The translations under genes were made by a program, and so were the position numbers. Below are positions 55,220-63,685 of a stretch of 64,000 nucleotides of DNA, piece by piece. Positions within the stretch are counted from its first letter, which is position 1. Each line of letters opens with the position of its first letter. A model generated the notes under the pieces. That model did no database searches and was not told where the DNA came from. It saw nothing but the letters and a program-made list of their open reading frames with translations. Source of the stretch: SLDF01 sp964537925 (GTDB lineage Bacteria > Bacteroidota > Bacteroidia > Chitinophagales > Saprospiraceae); the NCBI GenBank assembly GCA_964537925.1, contig CAZICV010000001.1, positions 930,001 to 994,000 on the forward strand. The letters run 5' to 3'.

Positions 55220-57685
55220 TCAGGAATTCTTCTCAAGGAATTCCTTGATACGATCCTGCAATTCGTCGAGGTGGAGACGTGACAATTCATCACGCTGGCG
55301 CGACAGCTGGCTACGGATCTGGGTAGACAAGGTCTTCAGTTCGCCCCGGGCCAGGGCCGGAATATCCGATTGCCTGTAGCGGGATTCTTTGTTGCCTGCA
55401 AGCCCGATCATCAGATCGACATAAGCCTTTTGGAGATTGCGGCGGTAGGTATCGATTGCCTGGCCGCGCGCTAGTTCCGACCATACGCCACCCCGCACAT
55501 CTGCGAATAGTTGTGTGATCGGATAAGCTGATTCCGGCTTCAATAACTCACCTTCCGACAGGCGCTGCAACCTTGCCGGATCGAATATACGGGTCAGTGC
55601 AGAAGACTGCAGGCTACGGATCCGGTCTATATGGCCGCTTTCTTCTATGCGGGACAGGATATCCTTGCGAATCAGCCACTGTGGCGTCTCAAACACATGT
55701 TTGTTGATAAACTCAACAGCCCTTCTCTGGATATCAGCGGGCACAGGGGTATATACACTACCTGCCTCGTCGGCTGTCTTGCGGTCTTCATACACACCGC
55801 CCACATTGGTCAGCACATGCCCGACATACCGATTGTACTGTGTGATCACCTGCATATAGAGTTCCTGCAGTTCTTCGTATCCTCTTGCATCTTCGGAGGT
55901 CCACTTGATGAGACTATCCAGTATTGCATTCAGGTTGCGTATACCGTATGTGCTTGCCATCATGGCGTCATCTCCCAGGTCTTCTGTCTGGGCCCTCGGG
56001 TCCACCGGATTGAAACGCTGTTGCCCGAAGCGATAAACAGGATTATGTGCGCGTTCTTTGACCCACTGGTTCAACAGGGTAGTTTCGTCCTCCGGTTTCT
56101 GCGTATCCGGGAAGTAGGTATAACCCCACTTGATCGACCAGGTATCATATGGGCCTATGCCCGGCATGAGGGACACACCCTTATCCTCGGGCTGTGCGAC
56201 ATAGTTGAACCTGGCATAATCCATGATGCTGGGTGCAGTGCCCATGCGCGCTGTAAAGCTGTCGGACCGCAGAGAGTCTACCGGGTAAGCCGAGCTCGAG
56301 CCCATATTGTGCGGCAGACCAAGCGTATGCCCCACTTCGTGCGCACAGACAAACCGGATTAGCTCACCCATGACCTCGTCTTCAAAACGGGTACCGCGCG
56401 CCTGCGGGTTGATAGCCGCTGTCTGTGTGAAAAACCAGTTGCGCAGCAGGTTCATCACATTGTGGTACCAGAGTATATCGCTCTCAATGATCTCCCCGGT
56501 ACGCGGGTCGTGTACGTGAGGTCCCTGCGCATTTTGTATCTCGGTCGCTATATAGCGTATGACCGAATAACGCACGTCCTCCGGACTCCAGTCAGGGTCC
56601 TCTTCGGGTGTCGGCGGGTCTTTGGCCATAATGGCATTTTTAAAGCCTGCAGCTTCGAAAGCCTTGTTCCAGTCATTGATACCTTGCTTGAGATAAGGTC
56701 TCCACTTGACAGGTGTGGCAGGATCGACATAGTAGACGATTGGCTTCACCGGCTCTACCAGTTCTCCTCTTCGGTAGGCTTCGACATCTTTGGGGACAAG
56801 ACGCCAGCGCGTGACGAAGCGGCGACGTGCCGCCTTTTGCTCGTTGAGACTATAGTCTGTTTGTTCTATAGAGAAATAGGCGACACGGCCGTCATACAAT
56901 CTCGGGATCATAGGATCTTCCGGCAACAGGATGAAGGATTGATTCATCTCCAGCGACAGGGTACCGGTCAGTTGGTTGTCCGGTAGCTTGTTGCCACGGT
57001 AAGTAAGCACATGGCGCACTTCTACGTTTTCCGGAAAGCTCTTCATGCGGATGATCAGGGAACGGGAATTGTCCAGCCCGCTGATCTCAAAACTCTTGCG
57101 CTGCTCATTGCCCAATGCACCGATCATAGCTATATCCGAGGTAAAAAGGGGTGACACTTCGAATACAACTGAGGTAGAGTCTTCCGCGAGCGCCGCGATA
57201 TCGAAGGTCTGAATGATCGGTTCGAAATTGTTGTTGCGCACGGACTGCGAAATGGGCTCTTCGTTACTGGCCACACTATTGTAAGAAACCGAGCGCATCA
57301 GGATCTTGTCCAGCAATCTTTCGAAGCGTACTACCTGCTGAGGGCGTGAGGTCATTCCGGCCCCGCCGAAATTGAGGTTGCGCACGAAACCGGAAATCCT
57401 GCTGACGATCAGTATCTCACGGCCGAGGATACTGTCCGGGATCTCGAAATAGTACTTGCTGTCTACTCGGTGAGTATGAAACAGTCCTTTTCCACTCTCC
57501 GCCTTGTCCGTAATGATGTCTTTGTACGGCTTTATTTTGCTCTCGGGTTCTTTCTTTCTGGGCGCCTCTTTTTTCTCCGGCTCCGGGGGCATCTCCGGTT
57601 TCTTCTTCTTGAAAATCTGGGCTTCTGCCGTAGCGGGCGCGAACAAAACGCCTAACAACAGCATCAGGATCAATCGATGGGTCAT
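55220..57685 (-). CDS. Secreted zinc-dependent metalloprotease (DUF5117/DUF5118 type)
   Basis: Exported metalloprotease of 821 aa of a family widespread in Bacteroidota. A signal peptide (LILMLLLGVLFAPATAEAQ) is followed by a charged Lys/Pro/Glu linker (about 25-60), DUF5118- and DUF5117-like regions, and the zinc motif HEVGHTLGLPHN near residues 455-466, then a Met-turn-like SIMDYARFNYVAQPED. The motif is of the M10-like extended type. The C-terminal helical part is typical of the family. It converges on feoB; promoter not identified in the 141-nt gap before it. Confidence 0.92.
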   Translation of the reverse strand: MTHRLILMLLLGVLFAPATAEAQIFKKKKPEMPPEPEKKEAPRKKEPESKIKPYKDIITDKAESGKGLFHTHRVDSKYYFEIPDSILGREILIVSRISGFVRNLNFGGAGMTSRPQQVVRFERLLDKILMRSVSYNSVASNEEPISQSVRNNNFEPIIQTFDIAALAEDSTSVVFEVSPLFTSDIAMIGALGNEQRKSFEISGLDNSRSLIIRMKSFPENVEVRHVLTYRGNKLPDNQLTGTLSLEMNQSFILLPEDPMIPRLYDGRVAYFSIEQTDYSLNEQKAARRRFVTRWRLVPKDVEAYRRGELVEPVKPIVYYVDPATPVKWRPYLKQGINDWNKAFEAAGFKNAIMAKDPPTPEEDPDWSPEDVRYSVIRYIATEIQNAQGPHVHDPRTGEIIESDILWYHNVMNLLRNWFFTQTAAINPQARGTRFEDEVMGELIRFVCAHEVGHTLGLPHNMGSSSAYPVDSLRSDSFTARMGTAPSIMDYARFNYVAQPEDKGVSLMPGIGPYDTWSIKWGYTYFPDTQKPEDETTLLNQWVKERAHNPVYRFGQQRFNPVDPRAQTEDLGDDAMMASTYGIRNLNAILDSLIKWTSEDARGYEELQELYMQVITQYNRYVGHVLTNVGGVYEDRKTADEAGSVYTPVPADIQRRAVEFINKHVFETPQWLIRKDILSRIEESGHIDRIRSLQSSALTRIFDPARLQRLSEGELLKPESAYPITQLFADVRGGVWSELARGQAIDTYRRNLQKAYVDLMIGLAGNKESRYRQSDIPALARGELKTLSTQIRSQLSRQRDELSRLHLDELQDRIKEFLEKNS

Positions 57686-57767
57686 GTCAAAAACGATTTG
57701 AAAGGATGCAATCTTTAAAAGCGGTCTAATTTATGAATATGACGGCTAAAAACCAACGGAAAGCAAA

Positions 57768-57795
57768 GGGACCGGCTGCCTGCGCAACCGGTCCC
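57768..57795 (-). terminator. Terminator after the POT transporter gene
   Basis: GGGACCGG at 57768-57775 pairs with CCGGTCCC at 57788-57795, with TGC/GCA adding 3 inner pairs. The T tract on the minus side (CCCTTTGCTTT) is only moderate. It lies 32 nt past the transporter stop. Confidence 0.6.
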
Positions 57796-57826
57796 GGAGA
57801 TATATCTTCGCAAAGAAGCGGATCAG

Positions 57827-59365
57827 TTACTTGATACCGTGCATCCACTTTGTGATCATCGGCGATAGGATGATCAGCAGGATACCCGCTCCTACCGCAA
57901 ACAAACCAACCTGGTTGAATACCGCCATGGATGCCTGGAGTGTCTCTTCAGCACTCACATTGGTACCATCGACTGCCGTGTATTTCGCAATGAATTTGCC
58001 CGCCTGGTGAGCGATGGAAGAAGACAGGAACCAAATACCCATCATGAACGCCACAATCTTGGCGGGCGCCAGCTTAGTCACCATTGACAGGCCTACCGGA
58101 GACAGCGCCAGTTCACCCAGCGTATGCATCAGGTACAGCAATACCAGGAATATGGCAGCCACCATGCCACCCACCGCTCCGGGTGTACCGAGGTTCAGAA
58201 CAAGGAATCCAGCGCCCAGCATCAGCAAACCGAAGGCAAATTTCAACGGCGCTGCAGGTTCACGATTTGCCCTGGCAAGCTTGATCCATATCCAGGAGAA
58301 AATCGGCGCAAAGATCATAATGAACAGCGGGTTGGCAGACTGGAAGGCCGAGGTCGTCAACGTGTAGCCCATGATCGTCTTGTTCACATTGCGCTCCGTG
58401 AATAGGTTGAGTGCACTGCCCGCGAGCTCGAAAAATGTCCAAAAGACCGTCGTAAACAACAATAGTATGATGACTACCCAGATACGCTGGCGCTGAACCT
58501 TCTCATAGCTGAACGAATGATAGAGAAGATAGCCGATGATACCTGCACCCACCGTCATCAGGAGATAGTCCATGATATCATTTGTCCTGATAAGAAGCCA
58601 CATTACAGGTACCAGGAGCAGAGATATGACATAAGGAAGCATCTGAGCAGGGAGGCCCGCCACAGTCTTACCTGCAGCCTCTATCGGCTTCAGCCCGTAC
58701 TGTTCGAAGATATTGGCTTTCTGTGCCCACAGGAAGATCAGCAAGCCCACTATCATACCAATACCGGCAGCAAGGAAACCGTATTCCCAGCCAACGGTCT
58801 CGGCGATCATACCACATGTCAGCGGTGCGAGAAAAGCACCCATATTGATACCCATGTAGAAAATGGTAAATGCACCGTCACGCCTGGGGTCGCCATCTGC
58901 GTAGAACTTGCCTACCATACTGGATATATTGGGCTTAAAGAAACCGTTACCGATCACTAGGAAGGCCAGACCTATGTAAAAGAGCGTATTGTCGTTTGCA
59001 GCCAGGATGAACTGTCCGCCGGCCATCATAATGGATCCCCATATAATCGCCTTTCGGAATCCCATCAACCGGTCTGCAAAAAAACCTCCCAGGATAGGGG
59101 TCAGGTAGACCAGGGCGCCGTAAGCGGCATAAATTCCGTATGCAGAAGCGTCGTCAAATCCCAATCCGCGACGACCGATATCAGCCGTGATATAAAGAAT
59201 GAGAAATGCACGCATTCCATAGTAACTGAACCTTTCCCACAGCTCTACCATAAACAGGGCAAAGAGCGCCTTGGGGTGTATTTTCTTGTTGGTCATTATG
59301 ACAAAGGCAACCCAGGCGATGACGGCGACCCATGCCCAGATCATAGTAGTAAAGAGTGGATTCAT
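57827..59365 (-). CDS. POT-family peptide transporter (MFS)
   Basis: Proton-coupled di/tripeptide symporter, 512 aa from ATG 59365. The POT hallmark ELWERFSYYGMRAFLILY with ExxER in helix 1 is present, as are YGALVYLTPILGGFFADRLMG, the second PTR signature FYMGINMGAFLAPL, and about 14 hydrophobic helices. The frame opens at 59425, but the later ATG gives the family start (MNPLFTTMIWAW). Import of peptides fits with the secreted DPP-IV and M28 enzymes. It is alone between the protease gene and a 241-nt gap with no further gene. Confidence 0.94.
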   Translation of the reverse strand: MNPLFTTMIWAWVAVIAWVAFVIMTNKKIHPKALFALFMVELWERFSYYGMRAFLILYITADIGRRGLGFDDASAYGIYAAYGALVYLTPILGGFFADRLMGFRKAIIWGSIMMAGGQFILAANDNTLFYIGLAFLVIGNGFFKPNISSMVGKFYADGDPRRDGAFTIFYMGINMGAFLAPLTCGMIAETVGWEYGFLAAGIGMIVGLLIFLWAQKANIFEQYGLKPIEAAGKTVAGLPAQMLPYVISLLLVPVMWLLIRTNDIMDYLLMTVGAGIIGYLLYHSFSYEKVQRQRIWVVIILLLFTTVFWTFFELAGSALNLFTERNVNKTIMGYTLTTSAFQSANPLFIMIFAPIFSWIWIKLARANREPAAPLKFAFGLLMLGAGFLVLNLGTPGAVGGMVAAIFLVLLYLMHTLGELALSPVGLSMVTKLAPAKIVAFMMGIWFLSSSIAHQAGKFIAKYTAVDGTNVSAEETLQASMAVFNQVGLFAVGAGILLIILSPMITKWMHGIK

Positions 59366-59606
59366 ATACGGAAATGTTGATTGATTACGAGAAGCGGTAA
59401 AAATAATTTTTTTACGTATTCTCAAGTCAATCTACCCACTTTCATTTCACAAAAGGTTCGATCCGCAGAGTTTTGTTAGTACATGAATCCGCGGCCGAAA
59501 GGGAGAGGACTATCCGGTCTCCGCTACCGGGATAGCTGTATACCCGCCACAATGCCAGGAGAAACCTATCTATTAGAAGCGTTAATGACCAGTCGAACCT
59601 ATAAGG

Positions 59607-60203
59607 TCAGCCGGGTATTTTCCCGTTGATATCCGACACCTCCATCCGCCAGCCTGCAGACTCTACCAGCCAGCGGATCATTTCGATATGCTCCATGCTC
59701 TGCTCCAGGGCCTGTTTCATCAGGTCGCTTTTTTCAGCCTTACTGACAATAAGCCCGCGTGCACGCTGCTGCAGTTTGTTGTAGTCTTTCTCTGAAAACG
59801 AATTGAACGCACCTTCCGACAGATCGTAATAATCCAGCTCAGTATCGACGGAGAATATCTCGGCATGCTGCGGTACATGCAGGCGGATCATCTTCTCCTC
59901 CGGAAACTGATCGATCTTCATCCGGGACAGATCGATGCCAGCTGATACTTTGGCTTTCACACGTATGAGGGCCTTCTTGCGCAACGGCCAGACATCGTAA
60001 TAGTAGTAATCTTTGTAGCTATAGAGCTCAGTGAAATAACCCTCTACCGTGATCAGCTTGCTCACCTGTTGTATGCGTTCCAGTAGAACACTGCTGTCTT
60101 CCTCTACATGTTGTCTGCTTCCGGACAGGCGGTCGCTGATCCACCACCCTGCCAGCAGACCGGTCAGGATACATACCACAGCGAGCCAGAGCCATCTCCT
60201 CAT
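59607..60203 (-). CDS. DUF4230 membrane-anchored protein
   Basis: Protein of 198 aa with one N-terminal helix (LWLAVVCILTGLLAGWWI) and an extracytoplasmic DUF4230 domain: LITVEGYFTELYSYKDYYYY, IRVKAKVSAGIDLSRM and the closing WRMEV. Many such proteins occur as lone genes in Bacteroidota and Firmicutes; no function is established. It starts 3 nt after the DUF3108 gene stop, so it is the last gene of a three-gene unit (flippase-like, DUF3108, DUF4230). Confidence 0.85.
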   Translation of the reverse strand: MRRWLWLAVVCILTGLLAGWWISDRLSGSRQHVEEDSSVLLERIQQVSKLITVEGYFTELYSYKDYYYYDVWPLRKKALIRVKAKVSAGIDLSRMKIDQFPEEKMIRLHVPQHAEIFSVDTELDYYDLSEGAFNSFSEKDYNKLQQRARGLIVSKAEKSDLMKQALEQSMEHIEMIRWLVESAGWRMEVSDINGKIPG

Positions 60204-60206
60204 AGA

Positions 60207-61046
60207 TTACTTGATCTTTGCAGCAAAGGGGTGACGCAGGCCTTTGTAACTCTTCAATACAGCCTTGATGGACCCGACAGAGACCGGTGATTCGACCAGG
60301 ACCGGAACACGGTTGTTGTCATCCGATACCCAGACATTCATCCGGGTACCTTCCTTGAATTGTTGGCCGGCGATGACTTCCGGCGAAAAGAGCACGGTGT
60401 TGTACGTGCCTCCATCCTTGACGGATACATTCTTTTTTTTGCCCTGGTAAGAGACATTGAGGTTCCAGGCTTCACCGTCGAGGAAGATCCTGATCGGAAA
60501 TTCATCTTTGGGCTTAAGTGATCCAAACTCTACATTGCGCAGAAAGTAAATGATGGACAGCATATCATGCATGCAGTTGTCCATGCCATACTCGTCTACT
60601 TTCACATCGTCCTTTTGCGGACCTTTGTAGGATACAGCCTTGCCCGCTTTCTGATCGAAGACAATCTTGTTGTAGAGTTTAAAGTTGCCTTCATGAATAT
60701 CGCGGATGAATACCTTCGGCAACAGCGTCTGCTTGTCAACAATGGTCTGGTAGTGATCCTTGACCTTGAAAAACCACTCGTAAGAGGGATAGGTCTTGCC
60801 GACAGCGCTGATATGGAAATCGTCGGAATACTCACGGGTGCGGAAAACCACCTCTCCGGCCGGCAACCACACAAAGTTCCAGTTGTAGTAAAGCTTGTAT
60901 ACGACCTCCTCCCCATTGCCAAAGGCCAGCGATTCGCTGTAGCAAGGGTCTACAACAGCCCCTCTTACAATATCCGTATCCAGCTGACGGAAATCAGGCG
61001 TGTGTATCAGCATGAACGGGAGCGAAAGCAACCATTTAAGATTCAT
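60207..61046 (-). CDS. DUF3108 exported protein
   Basis: Exported protein of 279 aa of the DUF3108 family. After a short N-terminal hydrophobic start (LKWLLSLPFMLIHT), the family pattern is visible: EEVVYKLYYNWNFVWLPAGEVVF, FFKVKDHYQTIVDKQTLLP and a C-terminal LYV-type beta region (GTRMNVWVSDDNNRVPVLVESPV). Unknown function; envelope location. It overlaps the upstream flippase-like gene by 11 nt and is followed 3 nt later by the DUF4230 gene, which argues for one operon concerned with the envelope. Confidence 0.88.
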   Translation of the reverse strand: MNLKWLLSLPFMLIHTPDFRQLDTDIVRGAVVDPCYSESLAFGNGEEVVYKLYYNWNFVWLPAGEVVFRTREYSDDFHISAVGKTYPSYEWFFKVKDHYQTIVDKQTLLPKVFIRDIHEGNFKLYNKIVFDQKAGKAVSYKGPQKDDVKVDEYGMDNCMHDMLSIIYFLRNVEFGSLKPKDEFPIRIFLDGEAWNLNVSYQGKKKNVSVKDGGTYNTVLFSPEVIAGQQFKEGTRMNVWVSDDNNRVPVLVESPVSVGSIKAVLKSYKGLRHPFAAKIK

Positions 61047-62022
61047 AACCCATTTTTTTAAGGATGTCTAACCGCAATAGAACTATATACCCAATCAATC
61101 CTGGTATCAACAGGTTGATACACCAGAGCAGGTAGGACGCTACAAGGATCTCCGGACGCGGGTCTTCAAACAACTGCCAGATCCGCATAGCAATCTCCCC
61201 TCTTATGATAAACGAAAATAAGGCCGGTATGGGTACACCTGTCTGAACAAGGAAGATGAGCGCAACCGTACAGGAAGTGGCGATAAAGGGCTCCTCAATG
61301 CCCAAAAACCAAAGGACCATCGTGAACTGGCTGAGATAAAGTAGATAGCGAAGGGCAGAGATAATGTGTACCTGGACCAAGACTCGCTGTTGAGGAAGAT
61401 CAGTCTCAGGCAGTTGTACGCCAAGTTTCTTCAACCAACCTGTACGGCTCCGCATCCGTCGGATAACGCCCGGCTTGAACAATACGGTCAGTACGACCAG
61501 GATCAGTATCGAAAGACCTGCCAACAGGCAGCTTAATAGCCATGTGGGGATGTCGCTGTTCAATGCTTCAAACCTGTACGACAGGGCCAGCAGCCCACCG
61601 CCGAGAAGCACAGCCAGCTGAGAAAGATTGCTGATGATATGTCCTTGCAAATACTGTGCGCGCTGTCCTTTGTCCGCATGCAGTATACGGCCCATGTATT
61701 CTCCCAGCCGCTGCGGGGTCACCAATGCCAGCGGTATCCCGCTGAGTACAGTACGAAGCGCAGTCTGCCAGCTCATAGGCGCAGACTTGCCGACCAGCAG
61801 TTTCCATTTCCATGCATCCAGCAGCCAGTTCACCGGCATAGCTGCCAGGCAGAGCAAAAGCCATCCTCCGTTGTTCCTGACTGCTTCCGCCAGCAGACCT
61901 TCGGCCCCTGACAAGTAAGACTCATATTGCCTTATAGCCAGGAACAAGAGCGCAACCAGCAAAGCCACCTTCAGCACTGTTACACACAGCCTGCGCAGCA
62001 TCCTATATCTCTCCTGTGTCAC
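61036..62022 (-). CDS. Flippase-like integral membrane protein (UPF0104 / LPG-synthase TM domain family)
   Basis: Integral membrane protein of 328 aa with about eight hydrophobic helices (VLKVALLVALLFLAI, WLLLCLAAMPVNWLL, IPLALVTPQRLGEYMGRIL, IISNLSQLAVLLGGGLLAL, LLIPGLIGYIVLL). It belongs to the superfamily containing the membrane part of lysylphosphatidylglycerol synthase and related flippase-like proteins; the conserved AxVTPxRxGE-type segment is present. Substrate unknown. First gene of the unit with DUF3108 (11-nt overlap) and DUF4230; divergent from ruvC across 64 nt. Confidence 0.8.
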   Translation of the reverse strand: MTQERYRMLRRLCVTVLKVALLVALLFLAIRQYESYLSGAEGLLAEAVRNNGGWLLLCLAAMPVNWLLDAWKWKLLVGKSAPMSWQTALRTVLSGIPLALVTPQRLGEYMGRILHADKGQRAQYLQGHIISNLSQLAVLLGGGLLALSYRFEALNSDIPTWLLSCLLAGLSILILVVLTVLFKPGVIRRMRSRTGWLKKLGVQLPETDLPQQRVLVQVHIISALRYLLYLSQFTMVLWFLGIEEPFIATSCTVALIFLVQTGVPIPALFSFIIRGEIAMRIWQLFEDPRPEILVASYLLWCINLLIPGLIGYIVLLRLDILKKMGYES

Positions 62023-62086
62023 TATATGAAATACATTAGGATACCTGCGAATATATTAACTTGCGGATGAAAGAGCCTCACATACT

Positions 62087-62680
62087 ATGCCTGACCGGCC
62101 TGTAGCACGCCATTTTGAACGCATCATACTCGGGATAGACCCCGGGACCAATATCCTCGGTTACGCATTGATCGGCATTAATGGCGCTTCATTTGAGCTG
62201 ATCGATATGGGCTACCTGACTATGAGTAAGCTGGAGGACCATGTCGAAAAACTGAAGTATATCGCCGAAGAGCTGCAGATCCTGATCAGGCGGCATAAGC
62301 CGGATGAGCTGGCCATAGAAGCACCTTTCTACGGGAAGAACGTCCAATCCATGCTCAAACTGGGCCGCGCTCAGGGTGTTGCCATGGCTATTGCGATTAC
62401 ACAAGGTGTCCGCATCCATGAATATTCGCCGAAGAAGATCAAACAGTCTGTGACAGGTAACGGGAATGCATCGAAAGAGACGGTAGCCGCTGTAGCCGAA
62501 CAGATATTGAAAAGACCGCTACCTACGGACAAGCTGGATGCTACTGACGCCCTTGCCACTGCACTGTGTCACTATTTCCAGAGAATCACAGCTCCGGGGC
62601 TGAGTGGTAAGAACAAGAAGAATAATTGGGAAGGATTCCTCAAAGACAATCCGGAGCGGATCGTCGGGCGGCCGAAATAA
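62087..62680 (+). CDS. ruvC: Holliday junction resolvase RuvC
   Basis: Endonuclease that resolves four-way DNA junctions with RuvAB. The 197-aa protein has the catalytic acids in the RNase H fold: Asp18 in LGIDPGTNILGYA, Glu78 in LAIEAPFYGKN, and the C-terminal pair in KLDATDALATALCH. The helix SMLKLGRAQGVAMAIA and SPKKIKQSVTGNGNASKE match RuvC. The C-terminal 25 residues extend slightly beyond the E. coli protein. Start at ATG 62087; the catalytic region begins only 11 residues later. Its stop lies 4 nt from the end of the convergent HIT gene. Confidence 0.96.
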   Translation: MPDRPVARHFERIILGIDPGTNILGYALIGINGASFELIDMGYLTMSKLEDHVEKLKYIAEELQILIRRHKPDELAIEAPFYGKNVQSMLKLGRAQGVAMAIAITQGVRIHEYSPKKIKQSVTGNGNASKETVAAVAEQILKRPLPTDKLDATDALATALCHYFQRITAPGLSGKNKKNNWEGFLKDNPERIVGRPK

Positions 62681-62684
62681 GGAG

Positions 62685-63083
62685 TCAGTCGATGATCTCC
62701 GAGCGGATGCTTTCCGCAATACCAGCCATTTCATCTTGCGAGAGTGCAAGGACAGGCCCGCCAAAACGCAGATCACCTACTTCCATAAGCGGCACCAGGT
62801 GCATATGTGCATGGGGTACTTCCAGGCCCACTACAGCAATGCCGACGCGTTTGCAGGCCACTACGCTCTGAATGGCACGCGCAACAGGCTGAGCAAACGG
62901 CAAGAGGCCGGCCAGCAGTGATTCGTCGAGATCAAACAGGTAATCAACCTCGAGTTTAGGTATAACCAAAGTATGGCCCCGTGCTATGGGGCGGATGTCG
63001 AGAAAGGCCAGATACCTTTCATTCTCCCTGATCTTGTGGCAGGGGATCTCTCCGTTTATGATGCGGGTAAAAATGCTTGCCAT
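62685..63083 (-). CDS. HIT-family nucleotide-binding protein
   Basis: Histidine-triad protein of 132 aa, a likely purine nucleoside phosphoramidase or dinucleotide hydrolase. The triad VPHAHMHLVPL is near residues 88-98, preceded by the family opening FTRIINGEIPCHKI and by IARGHTLVIPK. It starts with a TGATG overlap on the greA stop (shared base 63083), so the two genes are translationally coupled. Confidence 0.95.
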   Translation of the reverse strand: MASIFTRIINGEIPCHKIRENERYLAFLDIRPIARGHTLVIPKLEVDYLFDLDESLLAGLLPFAQPVARAIQSVVACKRVGIAVVGLEVPHAHMHLVPLMEVGDLRFGGPVLALSQDEMAGIAESIRSEIID

Positions 63084-63559
63084 CAGGATAATCCGATTTC
63101 AAGAATCTTAAATTCAAGTTTACCATTGGGGGTCTGTACCTCCGCCAGATCGCCAACAGACTTACCCAGCAGACCGCTGCCTATAGGCGAACTCACGGAA
63201 ATCTTACCCAGTTTGAGATCCGCTTCTGTCTCAGAAACCAACATGTAGGATACTTCCTTCTTTGTCTTTACATTCAGAATGCGTACACGCGACAGAACCG
63301 TCACCTTCGAATTGTCCAGCTGGCTCTCATCGATGATACGCGCATTGGACAGTGATCTCTCCATCTCGTTGATCCTGAGTTCAAGCATACCCTGGGCATC
63401 TTTTGCTGCATCGTACTCCGCATTCTCCGACAGGTCTCCCTTCTCCCTGGCCTCTGCGATCATTCTTGCTACTTCCGGCCTGCCGTTAGTCTTCAGATCC
63501 TCCAGTTCCGCTTTCAACTTGTCATAGCCGTTCTGTGTCAAGTATACATACTTGCTCAT
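63083..63559 (-). CDS. greA: Transcription elongation factor GreA
   Basis: Stimulates transcript cleavage by backtracked RNA polymerase. At 158 aa it has the normal length. The N-terminal coiled coil carries EARERGDLSENAEYDAAKDAQ-type residues (EKGDLSENAEYDAAKD, with the acidic tip), and the C-terminal domain has the PIGSGLLGKSVGD and VQTPNGKLEFKI motifs. First gene of a two-gene unit with the HIT protein gene. A terminator for the upstream gene lies 49 nt before its start. Confidence 0.96.
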   Translation of the reverse strand: MSKYVYLTQNGYDKLKAELEDLKTNGRPEVARMIAEAREKGDLSENAEYDAAKDAQGMLELRINEMERSLSNARIIDESQLDNSKVTVLSRVRILNVKTKKEVSYMLVSETEADLKLGKISVSSPIGSGLLGKSVGDLAEVQTPNGKLEFKILEIGLS

Positions 63560-63607
63560 AATCCTGTGATTTTACATAGTTCTAAAAAGGGGGTGAATAG
63601 ATATCAA

Positions 63608-63647
63608 TAAAAAAGCGAAACGCTTCTGCTCAAAAAGCAGAAACGCT
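63608..63647 (-). terminator. Terminator after the PorV/PorQ-like gene
   Basis: AGCAGAA/TTCTGCT (63624-63630 with 63636-63642) forms a 7-bp stem with a 5-nt loop, extended by AGCG/CGCT with an internal loop; on the minus strand a run of six T (63609-63614) follows. Imperfect but plausible. Confidence 0.55.
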
Positions 63648-63685
63648 CCACTAAATCCTCTTAGTGTAAACTTACTAAATTTCTT

